Shown one piece after another: positions 34,507 to 44,387 of a stretch of DNA of 64,000 bases. The position numbers and the translations under genes are program-made. This stretch comes from CAISCU01 sp051861545 (GTDB lineage Bacteria > Bacteroidota > Bacteroidia > UKL13-3). Where the stretch lies: contig JBIMKP010000005.1 in NCBI GenBank assembly GCA_051861545.1, positions 62,001-126,000 of the forward strand. Reading direction: 5' to 3'. A model generated the notes under the pieces. It was not told the DNA's origin, searched no databases, and was given only the letters and a program-made list of their open reading frames with translations. Position 1 is the stretch's first letter. Each line of letters opens with the position of its first letter.

Positions 34507-35136
34507 CTAACTCAAAGTAAAGAATTCCATTTTTTCTGTTGTATGGTTTCTAATAATACCGGCACTAACTAAAGCAACAAGAATTTTTTGAGCTCTCCAT
34601 CTCGAGATATTTAGTGCTTGGCACAATTCTTTAAGAGTTGCTTTTTCATTTTTTTGAAGAAATTTCAGCAATCCTTCTTCGTGACGCGTATAATTAATGA
34701 TGTTTTGTTGTTTACCGCTGTTTCTTTTCAAAACATCTAGTACAATTTTACTTGCAAGTAGCGATTGGTCTTTTACCCGAATATGTGCCCACCATTTTCC
34801 ATCTTCATCTTTTGAATAATATGGTTTATCGTTTCCTTCGGGAATAATAGCTTCGATTACAATTTTATTACCAACTTCCCATTCTATCATTTTCATTTCA
34901 ATAATGGGTTTTACGTAAAATTGGGCTGCTAAATCTAGCATATATCTCTCATCTTCACTTTTAACTCCAGATATACTTTTATTGTCGTTAACACCAACAA
35001 GCAAAGTTCCTCCTTTGTGGTTAGCAAATGCACAAATGGTTTTGGCAATTTTTGAAGCTGATGAAATGGTTTTTTTGAAATCTAGAATTTCACTTTCTCC
35101 ACCTGCTATTTTATTCTGTAAATAATGAATCGCCAT
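34507..35136 (-). CDS. Schlafen-type AlbA_2 domain protein with winged helix
   Basis: The 209-residue protein begins with an AlbA_2 (schlafen-related) putative nucleic-acid-binding domain: GGESEILDFKKTISSASKIAKTICAFANHKGG (two adjacent blocks) and LLVGVNDNKSISGV near residues 45-60. A C-terminal winged helix follows (about 145-205: LKFLQKNEKATLKELCQALNISRWRAQKIL in two blocks). It is probably a DNA-binding regulator. The ATPase domain found in many AlbA_2 proteins is absent. It follows idi by 41 nt on the same strand, but its target is unknown. Confidence 0.8.
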   Translation of the reverse strand: MAIHYLQNKIAGGESEILDFKKTISSASKIAKTICAFANHKGGTLLVGVNDNKSISGVKSEDERYMLDLAAQFYVKPIIEMKMIEWEVGNKIVIEAIIPEGNDKPYYSKDEDGKWWAHIRVKDQSLLASKIVLDVLKRNSGKQQNIINYTRHEEGLLKFLQKNEKATLKELCQALNISRWRAQKILVALVSAGIIRNHTTEKMEFFTLS

Positions 35137-35177
35137 ACTTTACAAAGATGCTAAGAAATGAATAATACAATGGCTGT

Positions 35178-35690
35178 TTAAGCCAATGTGTGAAGATATT
35201 GGTCTAAAATGATTCTAAACCAGACAGTAAAATTTTCAGGTTGTTCAATAATCTCTTTTTGTAAGTCTTCCATTGAAATCCATCTGTATGAGGCAACTTC
35301 GTCTGCGTTTGGATTTGGACTTGTTTCGAATTCTCCTGTAAAAATATAATCTAATTCGTGTTCAGTAAGACCGTTTGTAAAAGGTGCTTTGTAAATGAAT
35401 TTGTGTTTTAATTCTAGTTCACAGTCAAATCCCATTTCTTCCATCAATCTTCTATGTGCAGATTGTATAACTTCCTCTCCTTTACGTGGATGTGAGCAAC
35501 AAGTATTTGTCCATAAGCCACCTGAATGGTATTTATGAAGTGCTCTTTGTTGAAGAAGTAATTCCCCTTTTTTATTAAAAACAAAAACCGAAAAAGCGCG
35601 ATGTAACAAAGCCTTTTCATGGGCTTCCATTTTTTCCATCAAACCTATTTCGTTATCGTTTTCGTCTACTAGAATTACTTCCTCTACCAT
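35178..35690 (-). CDS. idi: Isopentenyl-diphosphate delta-isomerase, type 1
   Basis: The 170-residue Nudix-fold protein has TNTCCSHPR (catalytic Cys near residue 65, metal-binding His 67), the Nudix-like AHRRLMEEMGF near 79, and GLTEHELDYIFTGE with the metal-binding glutamates near 110-120. It interconverts IPP and DMAPP. Being last in the carotenoid operon, it balances C5 precursors for carotenoid synthesis. It follows the preceding gene with no spacer. Confidence 0.95.
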   Translation of the reverse strand: MVEEVILVDENDNEIGLMEKMEAHEKALLHRAFSVFVFNKKGELLLQQRALHKYHSGGLWTNTCCSHPRKGEEVIQSAHRRLMEEMGFDCELELKHKFIYKAPFTNGLTEHELDYIFTGEFETSPNPNADEVASYRWISMEDLQKEIIEQPENFTVWFRIILDQYLHTLA

Positions 35691-36173
35691 TTACTTTATA
35701 ATTTTTCTCTCTTCAATACTAAGATTTGCTTCTTTTATTAAAAAGTCTTTTAACCTTGTTTTTAGTTCTATATCCTTAACTTCAGAATAATGATTAATGA
35801 TAAATTTTCTATCTTCTGATAAATTTGACCTATAAGCCAAAAAGCTTGGACTTCCTAGTTGTATACTAAATCTTAAATATCGAATTTCTATAGAATTAGG
35901 CTCTTTTTTTATTGCCTCTTCAACAAGTGTTTTTCCTTTTTGAAAAGTAGAAAGTTTCTCCGTTGGAAAAAAAACATGTTTAGCTCTTACCATTCTCGAA
36001 GCACCTTCGTAAGCCAATTCTATTGGTGTAGAGCTTGGCTTTGAATCGAAGTAATTTATAATTTCTTTTGATTGATCAGCAGAATAAATCGAAGCGTGGT
36101 ACAATGACCTTATTTCGCTTAAACTTTTATTCGATGGAAGCAATAAACTGATAATCAAAATGAACAAAGACAT
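35691..36173 (-). CDS. Unknown protein of the carotenoid operon
   Basis: The 160-residue protein starts with a hydrophobic stretch (MSLFILIISLLLPSN) that may be a signal peptide or anchor. The rest is helical and TPR-like (GASRMVRAKHVFF, EEAIKKEPNSIEIRYLRFSIQLGSP). It sits between crtB and idi, one base from each, so it is certainly co-expressed with carotenoid enzymes. Function unknown; a role in enzyme organisation is only a guess from location. Confidence 0.7.
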   Translation of the reverse strand: MSLFILIISLLLPSNKSLSEIRSLYHASIYSADQSKEIINYFDSKPSSTPIELAYEGASRMVRAKHVFFPTEKLSTFQKGKTLVEEAIKKEPNSIEIRYLRFSIQLGSPSFLAYRSNLSEDRKFIINHYSEVKDIELKTRLKDFLIKEANLSIEERKIIK

Positions 36174-36174
36174 C

Positions 36175-37011
36175 TTATAACATATTAAAACTATGCCTTA
36201 AGAATGAACCAAAAAATAGGGCATATTTATGTTGGTCAGAAATACGCACTCTTTCTTCCATGATACATTCTGCAGGCAATTGAGTTATTTTATTCAATAA
36301 TTTTGAATAATAAATATACGCTACATAAACTCCAAATCTGGCATCTTTAGGAAGCATTTTTATTCCTTGGTAACCCAATTCAAAATCAGCCGCAACGTCT
36401 TCCTCTATTTCTTTTTTAATAGCTTCTGTGAAATTTTGGTTTTTAAGTTGAGGGAAATACATTCTACCTAAACCTTCTTTATCGGCATGTAAATCTCTTA
36501 AGAAATTTATTTTCTGAAATGCTGAACCCAATTTCATCGCATACGGTTTCAACTCTTCGTATCTTTTTGTATCACCTTCAGTAAAAACTCTCAAACACAT
36601 CAAACCAACAACTTCAGCAGAACCTAAAATATAAGTTTCATAACCATTTTGGTCGTATTCCGACTTATGAAGGTCCATTTCCATGCTTTTAAGAAATGTT
36701 TCTATTAAGTAGTTTTCTATACCAAATTTATTTGCAACTTCTTGAAAAGACTGTAAAATCGGATTCATACTGATGCCTTCTTCAATTGCTTGATAAGTAT
36801 CTCTTTTGAATTCTTTTAAAAGTTTGGCTTTATCAAAATCATGGAAACTATCTACAATTTCATCAGCAAGACGCACAAAACCGTAAATAGCATAAATTGG
36901 ATTATGAAATCTTGGTGCCAGAAACCTAATGCCCATTGAAAATGAGGTGCTGTATGCATTAGTAACCAGCTTACTGCTTTTCATTGATACACGGTCGTAT
37001 AGTGTTTTCAT
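36175..37011 (-). CDS. crtB: Phytoene synthase CrtB
   Basis: The ATG at 37011 is preferred to an upstream TTG, giving 278 residues. It has the squalene/phytoene synthase motifs: YAIYGFVRLADEIVDSF near residues 40-55 with the first aspartate-rich motif (DEIVD), and FLRDLHADKEGLGRMYFP near 170-186 with the second. It condenses two geranylgeranyl diphosphates to 15-cis-phytoene. It lies between crtI and the unknown small gene in the operon. Confidence 0.95.
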   Translation of the reverse strand: MKTLYDRVSMKSSKLVTNAYSTSFSMGIRFLAPRFHNPIYAIYGFVRLADEIVDSFHDFDKAKLLKEFKRDTYQAIEEGISMNPILQSFQEVANKFGIENYLIETFLKSMEMDLHKSEYDQNGYETYILGSAEVVGLMCLRVFTEGDTKRYEELKPYAMKLGSAFQKINFLRDLHADKEGLGRMYFPQLKNQNFTEAIKKEIEEDVAADFELGYQGIKMLPKDARFGVYVAYIYYSKLLNKITQLPAECIMEERVRISDQHKYALFFGSFLRHSFNML

Positions 37012-37084
37012 TTGATTCTTCTTAAAATTAATACCCAAAAACCTGATTCAGGTCAATAAAGTATAAGTATAAATTCATTTTGCC

Positions 37085-38569
37085 CTAATTTGTTTTACTA
37101 TCCTTCAAAATTTGTAGGGCACAAACCTTTCCGCTGATGATTCCTGGAGGCACTCCTGGCCCTGGAACCGTTAACTGGCCTGAGAAATAGAGGCTTTTAA
37201 CTTTTTTGCTTTTCATCCTAGGTTTTAGAAGGGCAGTTTGACTCAAGGTATTAGCCAATCCATAAGCATTTCCTTTAAAAGCATGATAGTCTTCTATAAA
37301 ATTGCTGATGCTATAACTTCGTTTGTATACAATATGGTCTTTAATACTATCCCCTAATTTTTCCTCAATTCTATTCAACATCATATCCAAATACTTTTCA
37401 CGAATTGCTTCATCATCTCCACCTAAACCTGGAGCTAATGGAATCAGTAAAAATAGATTTTCACAACCTTCAGGTGCAACGCTTGGGTCGGTAACTGATG
37501 GTGCTGATGCATAAAAAAGTGGATTGCTAGGCCATTTTGGGTCTGTATATATTTCGTGTGAATGTAAACCAAAATCTGTATCAAAAAACAAATTATGGTG
37601 TCTCATGCCTTTAATTCTTTTATTTAATCCAATATAATACAACAAACATGAAGGAGCCATTTTCCTTCTTTCCCAATATGAATTTGAATATTGTTGGAAT
37701 TCTGGTTTTAAAAGTTTGGTTTCAATATGATGATAATCTCCAGCTCCAATTACTACATCGGCTAGAAATTTACCTTTTGCAGTTTCAACTCCAATTGCTT
37801 TTCCGTTTTCGATTAGAATAGATTTGGCCTCTGTTTCTAATTCAATTTTCACACCTTGTTCTTTAGCAATTTTCACAAAAGCTTCTATAATTTTATGCAT
37901 TCCTCCCATTGGATACCATGTGCCTAAGCTCATGTCTGCATAATTCATTAAACTATATAAAGCAGGTGTATTTTCTGGTAAGGCGCCTAAAAACAAAATT
38001 GGAAACTCTAGTAATTCTTGTAAAAATGGGTCTTTAATAAAAGATTGAACATGGTTTCTCATGCTTGTTAAAACATCCATTTTTAACAATCCTTTTAAAA
38101 GGCGTAAATCTGCAAATTCAAGTAAACTCAATCCCGGTTTATAAACTAAATCGTTGATACCGACTTCGTACTTATAAGCTGCTTCTTTTAAAAACTGACG
38201 AAGTTTAAGACTAGAACCCTTTTCATATGATTCAAAAAGAGCTTCTAGTTCGTTCATGTCTGCTGGAATATCTACTGCTTTACCTTGCTTATCAAAAACC
38301 CTATAACTTGGGTCTAATCTTTTAAGATTGTAAAAATCAGAAGTGGTATGACCGAAATCGTTATAGAATTTTTCAAAAACATCAGGCATCCAATACCAAC
38401 TTGGTCCCATGTCAAAAACAAAACCTTCATGAGAATATTGCCTTGCTCTTCCACCTGCTTGGTTATGTTTTTCGATGATTGTTACTTCATAACCATTTTG
38501 TCCTAAATAAGAAGCGGTTGATAATCCTGCTACTCCGGAGCCAATAACAATTGCTGATTTAGATGCCAT
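37085..38569 (-). CDS. crtI: Phytoene desaturase CrtI
   Basis: The 494-residue FAD enzyme has the N-terminal dinucleotide motif IGSGVAGLSTASYL and EKHNQAGGRARQY (residues 7-44), FDMGPSWYWMP near 52, and the C-terminal carotenoid-dehydrogenase signature GQLTVPGPGVPPGIISGK near 465. It converts phytoene to lycopene or a related polyene. It precedes crtB by 73 nt and follows the TonB receptor by 4 nt. Confidence 0.94.
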   Translation of the reverse strand: MASKSAIVIGSGVAGLSTASYLGQNGYEVTIIEKHNQAGGRARQYSHEGFVFDMGPSWYWMPDVFEKFYNDFGHTTSDFYNLKRLDPSYRVFDKQGKAVDIPADMNELEALFESYEKGSSLKLRQFLKEAAYKYEVGINDLVYKPGLSLLEFADLRLLKGLLKMDVLTSMRNHVQSFIKDPFLQELLEFPILFLGALPENTPALYSLMNYADMSLGTWYPMGGMHKIIEAFVKIAKEQGVKIELETEAKSILIENGKAIGVETAKGKFLADVVIGAGDYHHIETKLLKPEFQQYSNSYWERRKMAPSCLLYYIGLNKRIKGMRHHNLFFDTDFGLHSHEIYTDPKWPSNPLFYASAPSVTDPSVAPEGCENLFLLIPLAPGLGGDDEAIREKYLDMMLNRIEEKLGDSIKDHIVYKRSYSISNFIEDYHAFKGNAYGLANTLSQTALLKPRMKSKKVKSLYFSGQLTVPGPGVPPGIISGKVCALQILKDSKTN

Positions 38570-38573
38570 TTTT

Positions 38574-41009
38574 TTAAAATTCTAGTATGAAACCAAAGCT
38601 TGGCAAAATCAATGCTGAATCATCATTCAAAATAAGAGGAATGGCATTTGAACCATCTGCTCTAATTTGATTTCCATCTGTACTTAACCAACCTGTATTA
38701 TCGGCTGTTCTTTGAAAAGTATAGTTCGGTAATGATGCATTTACTTTTGCAAAAGCATTCTGTATATCTAAGTAAATATCCAGCGTTTTGTTTTTGAAGT
38801 TAATCTTTTTATCTATACGAAAATCAAATTGTGTAAATGCGGTTAATCTTTCTTGGTTTAATCTGCTGTAATCCAGCACTCCTGTGCCTGTTGTTAAATA
38901 ATTTATTCTTGAATTTTGAAGGTCGAAAGGTGTGTATGGAGAGCCACCAGCTAATCTATACTTGGCTCCAACTTCCCATCCTCTCTTAAATTTATACCCC
39001 ATTATAGCCGATAATAGATGTCTATTATCCCACGCTGTAGAAATTAGTTTTCCATCACGACCTGAGAATTTGCTGTTAAAGAAAGTATAGGATACTGTTG
39101 CATAGAAATTCTTTGTTAATTTTTGTTGGAAGAAAACTTCAAAACCCAATGATTGTCCTTTGCCTGTGCTTTCAACTGCTTCATTTCCTAAAACATTAAA
39201 ATCAGCTCCCTGGTTGGCAAGTGAAATTCCATCTCTTACTGAAACCGGGTAATTGCTATAATATTTTGCAAATCCTTCCAATGTAATACGTGTATTACTT
39301 GCAGGTAAGAATTCCAATCCACCCACAATATGGTTTGAGGCAATATATTTATTGTTCTTGTTAACCAATTCACCATTGTTGTTTTTAAATCCTAATGCTG
39401 TATAGGTTGGCATTTTGAAATACCTTCCTGTTGTAAAATTCAGGTTCCATTTTTCTGTTAATGCATAGCTAAATGAAACTCTTGGTGAAAGTGTTTCTAA
39501 AGGATTCAATCCATCATTGGTGAAGGTGTTCATATCGAACCTTAAACCCGCATTGATACTCAATCTGTCGTTTAGTACTTTTCCTGATGTTTCAGCAAAT
39601 GCACCCATTTTAAAGAATTCAACAGCAGTATTAAAGTTGATGAAAACTGGAGGTGCAATTTGATTACCTAAACTATCATAAAAGCCATTATTGATTTTGG
39701 TGAAAGTAGTATTGTTATACTTCACATATTGTAACATTCCACCATAAGCATATTTCCATTTTCCTTTAAACTGATTTACGTCTAATCTCAATTTATTTTC
39801 AATTTCTTGAGAACGGATTTTTAATGTTCTTTTTGATTCATCATTATCCTGCCCATCCTGAAATCTATCTAATGCATTGTTAAACATATTTCTGCTTGCA
39901 GATAAATTATAGTAACCATTTTTGATTCTTCTTTTCAATAATGCCCCCATGGTATAATTCCACTGGTTAATGTTTGGACTAGAACGAATGGCATATTCTT
40001 TATCGGGGGTTGATTCCCTAGGAACAGCAAACTTGAAATTATCTATAGCACCTACACCTAGAGTTGTTAAGCTCGTTTTTTCGTTTATGGTTGTTGTTGT
40101 TTTGTATTGAAAATCCCAATAGTTTGGTCTGATTGGAATATCTAAAGCTGTAAACAAAAACTGCAAATAACTGCGTCTTGCTGATGCTAAGAATGTTGTC
40201 TTTTTGGTTAAAGGTCCATCCATAGTTAATCCAAATTCAGAACCTGATAACCTTACATTTCCTTGTAATCTTTCAGTATTTCCATTTTTTTGTTTGAAGG
40301 TAAATACGCTTGAAAGTGGATTGTCGTAACGAGCACCAAAACTACTTGAGCTTAAAGTTACATCTTCAATAAAACTCACATTTAAAATACCTTGTGGACC
40401 ACCTGAACTTCCTTGGGTAGAAAAATGGTTAATTACAGGAATTTCGATTCCATCTAAATAAAAAACATTTTCATTTGGTGCTCCACCTCTTATGATAATA
40501 TCGTTTCTGAAACTGGCTCCACCAGTATTACCTCCAACTCCAGGTAAAGCTTGGATAACTCTTGATATATCAAAATTTCCTCCTGGATTACTTCTGATTT
40601 CTTCGGCAGTCAAATTCTGGATTGACAAAGGAGTTTCAGTTCTTTTGACAAAAGGTTTAGATTTCACCACCACTTCTTTTAGGTTTTTGTTTTCCGATTC
40701 GAGTTCTACCGAAAAGGTTTGAATATTACCTGTTGTGATTACAACATTATAAATTGTTTTTGGTAAATAACCTACATACTGAATTTTGATATTGTAGGAT
40801 TTTGGGGCAATTCCTGAGAGTTTGAATTTTCCTTCAGCATCTGTTAAAATGCCCAATTGCGTATTTTCTAAACTTATACTAGCCCCAATTAACATTTCTT
40901 GGGTGTTTTTGTCTTTTACAGTTCCTGAAATGCTTCCTGTTTTTTCTTGTGAGAATGCGCTTAAACTAATAGTTAGCAGTATGGTAATACTAAATAAAAA
41001 TTGCTTCAT
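38574..41009 (-). CDS. TonB-dependent receptor at the head of the carotenoid operon
   Basis: The 811-residue protein has a signal peptide (MKQFLFSITILLTISLSAFSQ), a carboxypeptidase D regulatory-like domain (about 25-105, GSISGTVKDKNTQEMLIGA), a plug (about 125-235, with IIIRGGAPNENVFYLDGIEIP) and a 22-strand-type barrel to the C-terminus, which ends with aromatic LPSFGFILEF. It imports an unknown ligand across the outer membrane. Its stop lies 4 nt before crtI, so it is co-transcribed with pigment genes, which is unusual for a transporter. Confidence 0.9.
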   Translation of the reverse strand: MKQFLFSITILLTISLSAFSQEKTGSISGTVKDKNTQEMLIGASISLENTQLGILTDAEGKFKLSGIAPKSYNIKIQYVGYLPKTIYNVVITTGNIQTFSVELESENKNLKEVVVKSKPFVKRTETPLSIQNLTAEEIRSNPGGNFDISRVIQALPGVGGNTGGASFRNDIIIRGGAPNENVFYLDGIEIPVINHFSTQGSSGGPQGILNVSFIEDVTLSSSSFGARYDNPLSSVFTFKQKNGNTERLQGNVRLSGSEFGLTMDGPLTKKTTFLASARRSYLQFLFTALDIPIRPNYWDFQYKTTTTINEKTSLTTLGVGAIDNFKFAVPRESTPDKEYAIRSSPNINQWNYTMGALLKRRIKNGYYNLSASRNMFNNALDRFQDGQDNDESKRTLKIRSQEIENKLRLDVNQFKGKWKYAYGGMLQYVKYNNTTFTKINNGFYDSLGNQIAPPVFINFNTAVEFFKMGAFAETSGKVLNDRLSINAGLRFDMNTFTNDGLNPLETLSPRVSFSYALTEKWNLNFTTGRYFKMPTYTALGFKNNNGELVNKNNKYIASNHIVGGLEFLPASNTRITLEGFAKYYSNYPVSVRDGISLANQGADFNVLGNEAVESTGKGQSLGFEVFFQQKLTKNFYATVSYTFFNSKFSGRDGKLISTAWDNRHLLSAIMGYKFKRGWEVGAKYRLAGGSPYTPFDLQNSRINYLTTGTGVLDYSRLNQERLTAFTQFDFRIDKKINFKNKTLDIYLDIQNAFAKVNASLPNYTFQRTADNTGWLSTDGNQIRADGSNAIPLILNDDSALILPSFGFILEF

Positions 41010-41097
41010 TGGTATGTTTTTGTATTAAATATGATGCAAATAAATACTAAAACGTACTTTTATGCAAGAAAATAATCATGTTTTCGTACTAAATAAG

Positions 41098-41105
41098 TAT
41101 TTTTG
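41098..41105 (+). promoter_or_regulatory. -7 box of the MarR-crtD unit, with flanking CGTACT repeats
   Basis: TATTTTTG matches TAnnTTTG and lies 19 nt before the ATG at 41125, which decides the MarR start. CGTACT occurs twice just upstream (41053-41058 and 41085-41090), the second within TACT-AAATA-AGTA. These are possible sites for the MarR protein between the divergent units. Confidence 0.45.
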
Positions 41106-41124
41106 TGTGCTAATTGTTTTAAAA

Positions 41125-41787
41125 ATGGACAAATTTCAATTGATGAAGGACCTGATGTATAAACTTGATTTATACGAAATGGGCGGAAATTCTGCTTCAT
41201 CAGGAATTTCTGATTTTGCTACTTGGCTTAAAGAAAATGTTGAACTGGAACAAAAAATCCCAACAGCTAGAAAATTAAATGGAGAGCTTCCATTTGAAGG
41301 GAATGTAAATAGACAAGAGCCAGCAGAAGTTGAAATAACTAGACTGATTGTTTTTATGTATCGTTATGCCAAAACATATATCAAACAAGCTTTAGAAGGA
41401 AGTGAAATTCAAACAGCAGATGAATTTGCTTACCTAGCTTCATTAGTAACTAGAACTGGAATGGGAAAAAGTGAATTGATTCAATTAAACATTCAGGAAA
41501 AAACAACAGGCATGGAAATTTTAAAGAGATTGCTCTCCATGGAATTGATTTTCCAATACGATAATCCAGAGGATAAAAGAAGCAAATGTGTTGCTATTAC
41601 AGATAAAGGTCGTGCTGCATTTTTTTCTTCAGTTGGAAAAATGCAACAAGTATCAATGCTTGTAGGTGGCGATTTAAATGAAGAAGAAAAGAAAACCTTG
41701 TTGTTTGCTTTAAGAAAATTAGATCATTTTCATCATGAAATTTTCACAGAAGGAAAACAAAAAGAAGTTTTAGCTGCTATCAAATAA
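41125..41787 (+). CDS. MarR-family regulator of the carotenoid locus
   Basis: The ATG at 41125 is chosen because the in-frame ATG at 41062 lies upstream of the -7 box. The 220-residue protein has a MarR winged helix (about 70-165): LASLVTRTGMGKSELIQLNI, GMEILKRLLSMELI, and the wing NPEDKRSKCVAITDKGRAAF. It is divergent from the TonB-crtI-crtB-idi operon and 9 nt upstream of the crtD-like gene, so it probably controls both arms. Ligand unknown. Confidence 0.85.
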   Translation: MDKFQLMKDLMYKLDLYEMGGNSASSGISDFATWLKENVELEQKIPTARKLNGELPFEGNVNRQEPAEVEITRLIVFMYRYAKTYIKQALEGSEIQTADEFAYLASLVTRTGMGKSELIQLNIQEKTTGMEILKRLLSMELIFQYDNPEDKRSKCVAITDKGRAAFFSSVGKMQQVSMLVGGDLNEEEKKTLLFALRKLDHFHHEIFTEGKQKEVLAAIK

Positions 41788-41796
41788 AAAGGGCAC

Positions 41797-43278
41797 ATGA
41801 AAGTAATTGTGATAGGCGCAGGAATTGCAGGTTTGGCTGCTTCTTTAAGATTAGCTTCTAAAGGATATGAAGTTCAAGTTTATGAAGCTAATGCTTATCC
41901 CGGTGGAAAATTATCGGAGTTTAAACTAGGCAATTATCGCTTTGATGCTGGTCCTTCTCTGTTTACTTTGCCTCATTTGGTTGAAGATTTATTAGTGGCA
42001 GCAGGTAAAAATCCTAAAGAAACATTTTCTTATATCAAATTAGAAAAAACCTGTAATTACTTTTATGAAGATGGTACTCGTTTCTCGGCTTATGCAGATA
42101 TTAATCAGTTTGAAAAGGAATTAAAGTATAAACTTGGCTTAGATTCAAACGAGTTAAGAAACTACTTAAAGAAAGCAGAATTCAAATACCAAAAAACTGC
42201 AGGTTTATTTGTTGAAGATACGCTTCACCGTTTTTCACATTATAAATTAGGTGAAACTTTAGCGGGCATTTTAGCAATGCCGAAACTCGATTTATTTAAT
42301 TCAATGAATGACATTAATGAGAGGAGTTTTGCTTCTAAACATTTGGTGCAGTATTTCAACAGATTTGCTACTTACAATGGCTCAAGTCCTTATTTAGCTC
42401 CGGGATTATTAAACATGATTCCGCATTTGGAACACAATATTGGTTCCTTTTTTCCTGTAAAGGGAATGTATCATATCACCCAAACTATTTACGAAACTTG
42501 TTTAGAAAAAGGAGTTAAATTCCATTTTAATAATAGGGTTGATGAAATTTTGGTTTCAGATAAAAAATTAAAAGGAATACGAATAGGAGAGAGGGAAATT
42601 CCTTCCGACTTAGTGGTTTCAAACATGGATGTATTTCCACTTTATAGAAAACTATTAAAGAAAGAAAAACAACCAGAGAAAATTCTTCAACAAGAGAAGT
42701 CGTCTTCAGCCTTGATATTTTATTGGGGCATCAAAAAATCATTTCCTGAATTGAGTCTTCATAATATCTTTTTTGCAGAAGATTATAAGAAGGAATTTGA
42801 TACGATATTCAATCAGAAAAGCATTGATTCTGACCCAACTGTTTATATCAATATTACTTCGAAATATAAACCCGATGATGCTCCTGTAAACAGCGAAAAC
42901 TGGTTTGTGATGATTAATGTTCCTTTTAATGATGGTTCTCAAAATTGGGATGAATTAATTAAATCAGCTAAAGAAAATATCATCAAAAAACTCAATAGAA
43001 TTTTGAATATAAAACTCGAAGATTTAATTGAAGAAGAAGATGTTTTAGACCCGCGATTAATAGAAAAAAAGACATCTAGTTATGGAGGTGCTTTGTATGG
43101 AAACGCCAGTAATAACAGGTATGCAGCCTTTCTTCGACACAAGAACTTTTCATCTGATATTAAAGGTTTTTATTTATGTGGAGGAAGCGTTCATCCTGGT
43201 GGAGGAATTCCTTTGTGTTTAAATTCAGGTAAGATTGTTGCTGAATTGATTGAAGAAGATTTTGGAACTATTTCTTAG
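41797..43278 (+). CDS. crtD: CrtD-like carotenoid desaturase
   Basis: The 493-residue FAD enzyme has IGAGIAGLAASLRLASKGY and YEANAYPGGKLSEF (residues 5-45), YRFDAGPSLFTLP near 47, and GGSVHPGGGIPLCLNSGKI near 465. The FDAGPSLFTLP and GGSVHPGGGIP forms are those of the CrtD/CrtO-like branch (1-hydroxycarotenoid 3,4-desaturase and relatives) and differ from CrtI. It probably acts on an acyclic end group. The local absence of crtC, crtY and crtZ leaves the final pigment open. Its end overlaps the convergent outer-membrane gene by 11 bases. Confidence 0.82.
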   Translation: MKVIVIGAGIAGLAASLRLASKGYEVQVYEANAYPGGKLSEFKLGNYRFDAGPSLFTLPHLVEDLLVAAGKNPKETFSYIKLEKTCNYFYEDGTRFSAYADINQFEKELKYKLGLDSNELRNYLKKAEFKYQKTAGLFVEDTLHRFSHYKLGETLAGILAMPKLDLFNSMNDINERSFASKHLVQYFNRFATYNGSSPYLAPGLLNMIPHLEHNIGSFFPVKGMYHITQTIYETCLEKGVKFHFNNRVDEILVSDKKLKGIRIGEREIPSDLVVSNMDVFPLYRKLLKKEKQPEKILQQEKSSSALIFYWGIKKSFPELSLHNIFFAEDYKKEFDTIFNQKSIDSDPTVYINITSKYKPDDAPVNSENWFVMINVPFNDGSQNWDELIKSAKENIIKKLNRILNIKLEDLIEEEDVLDPRLIEKKTSSYGGALYGNASNNRYAAFLRHKNFSSDIKGFYLCGGSVHPGGGIPLCLNSGKIVAELIEEDFGTIS

Positions 43279-44380
43279 AAAGATGTTTGTTGATTTTATA
43301 TACCAGGTAAACAGAATAACTGTAATCAAATATATCTGCTTGTAAATCGTAAACTGGTTCAAATCTAATTGAGGCCATAACATCACTTTTCATCAATGCT
43401 TTTTCATACATCAATCTTAGAAAGAACAACTTTCTATCTGTTTGATAAGTGCTTGCATTTTCTATAGATTGAGATGAATAAATAGGTGTACCAATAGGGA
43501 CTAGAAAATCAGAACCCGAAAAGATAGTTCCAGAAACTGTTATATGTTTCTTTTTAAATCCTAAATTAGAGAAAATTGCCCATCCTTTACTCGATGGCCA
43601 TATTCCAGTTTTATCAGGCTCTGAGTAAAACAAATAATTGAAGTCGAAGAAACCTTTTGTAGTTACATTTCCTTGTTCGAATCTTAATCCCAGAGCACTA
43701 TTCCACCTCATGGTTACTGGGTCGGAATTACTACCAATCTGACCACCATGATGTTTGCCAATTACCTGCACATCAGGCATAATTTTATAAGAGGAATTTT
43801 TGTTAAGCAGGTTTCTTTTTGCATGAAAACCAAACACAAATTTTTCCTGCTCATTTGAATTTCTATTGATATACCTATTCCAATCAATAAATAAGTCAAC
43901 AAAGGTTTGTTGGTCCTTGAATTTAAATTGTAAACCTTCTTCGTTTCTTCTTTCAATAAAACGATTGATATCAAATATGGGTTCATGAAAACCATGACTC
44001 AGCGCGCCTTCCAGCGTTCCCATAATCATGCTGAATCCTTTTTTCTGTGCCTTTAAACTAAATACAGGTTGCAATTCAGTAAAGACTTCAGGTGAACCAA
44101 AATCTCTTCTTACATAAACACCTGCTTCTAGTTTTACATGAGAATTAACCTGATAAGCTAAACCTGGTTGAAACTGATATCCTAACAAGGTTCTTCCTAG
44201 TTCTATTTCATTAAAATATTCAGTATTTCTGAAATAAGTATTGGTCTTTAAAAGGAAGGAGAATTTGCCAGAATCACTTTCTTGAACTTCGATTTTATCT
44301 GATAAAACCTCATTATTAATTTGCGCTTGTAAGTTTCCTAACAAGCACAAACCAACTAAAATCAAAATCCAATTTTTCAT
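43268..44380 (-). CDS. Outer-membrane beta-barrel-like protein
   Basis: The ATG at 44380 is chosen because the signal peptide (MKNWILILVGLCLLGNLQAQ) starts there; the longer reading frame would overlap the upstream gene. The 370-residue mature protein is made of alternating amphipathic strands with aromatic belts (FLLKTNTYFRNTEYF, RWNSALGLRFEQGN), ending YSVYLVYKINKHLSKK. No family name is recognised. It is 7 nt downstream of the Fe-S protein gene on the same strand. Confidence 0.7.
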   Translation of the reverse strand: MKNWILILVGLCLLGNLQAQINNEVLSDKIEVQESDSGKFSFLLKTNTYFRNTEYFNEIELGRTLLGYQFQPGLAYQVNSHVKLEAGVYVRRDFGSPEVFTELQPVFSLKAQKKGFSMIMGTLEGALSHGFHEPIFDINRFIERRNEEGLQFKFKDQQTFVDLFIDWNRYINRNSNEQEKFVFGFHAKRNLLNKNSSYKIMPDVQVIGKHHGGQIGSNSDPVTMRWNSALGLRFEQGNVTTKGFFDFNYLFYSEPDKTGIWPSSKGWAIFSNLGFKKKHITVSGTIFSGSDFLVPIGTPIYSSQSIENASTYQTDRKLFFLRLMYEKALMKSDVMASIRFEPVYDLQADIFDYSYSVYLVYKINKHLSKK

Positions 44381-44387
44381 GAATGAA

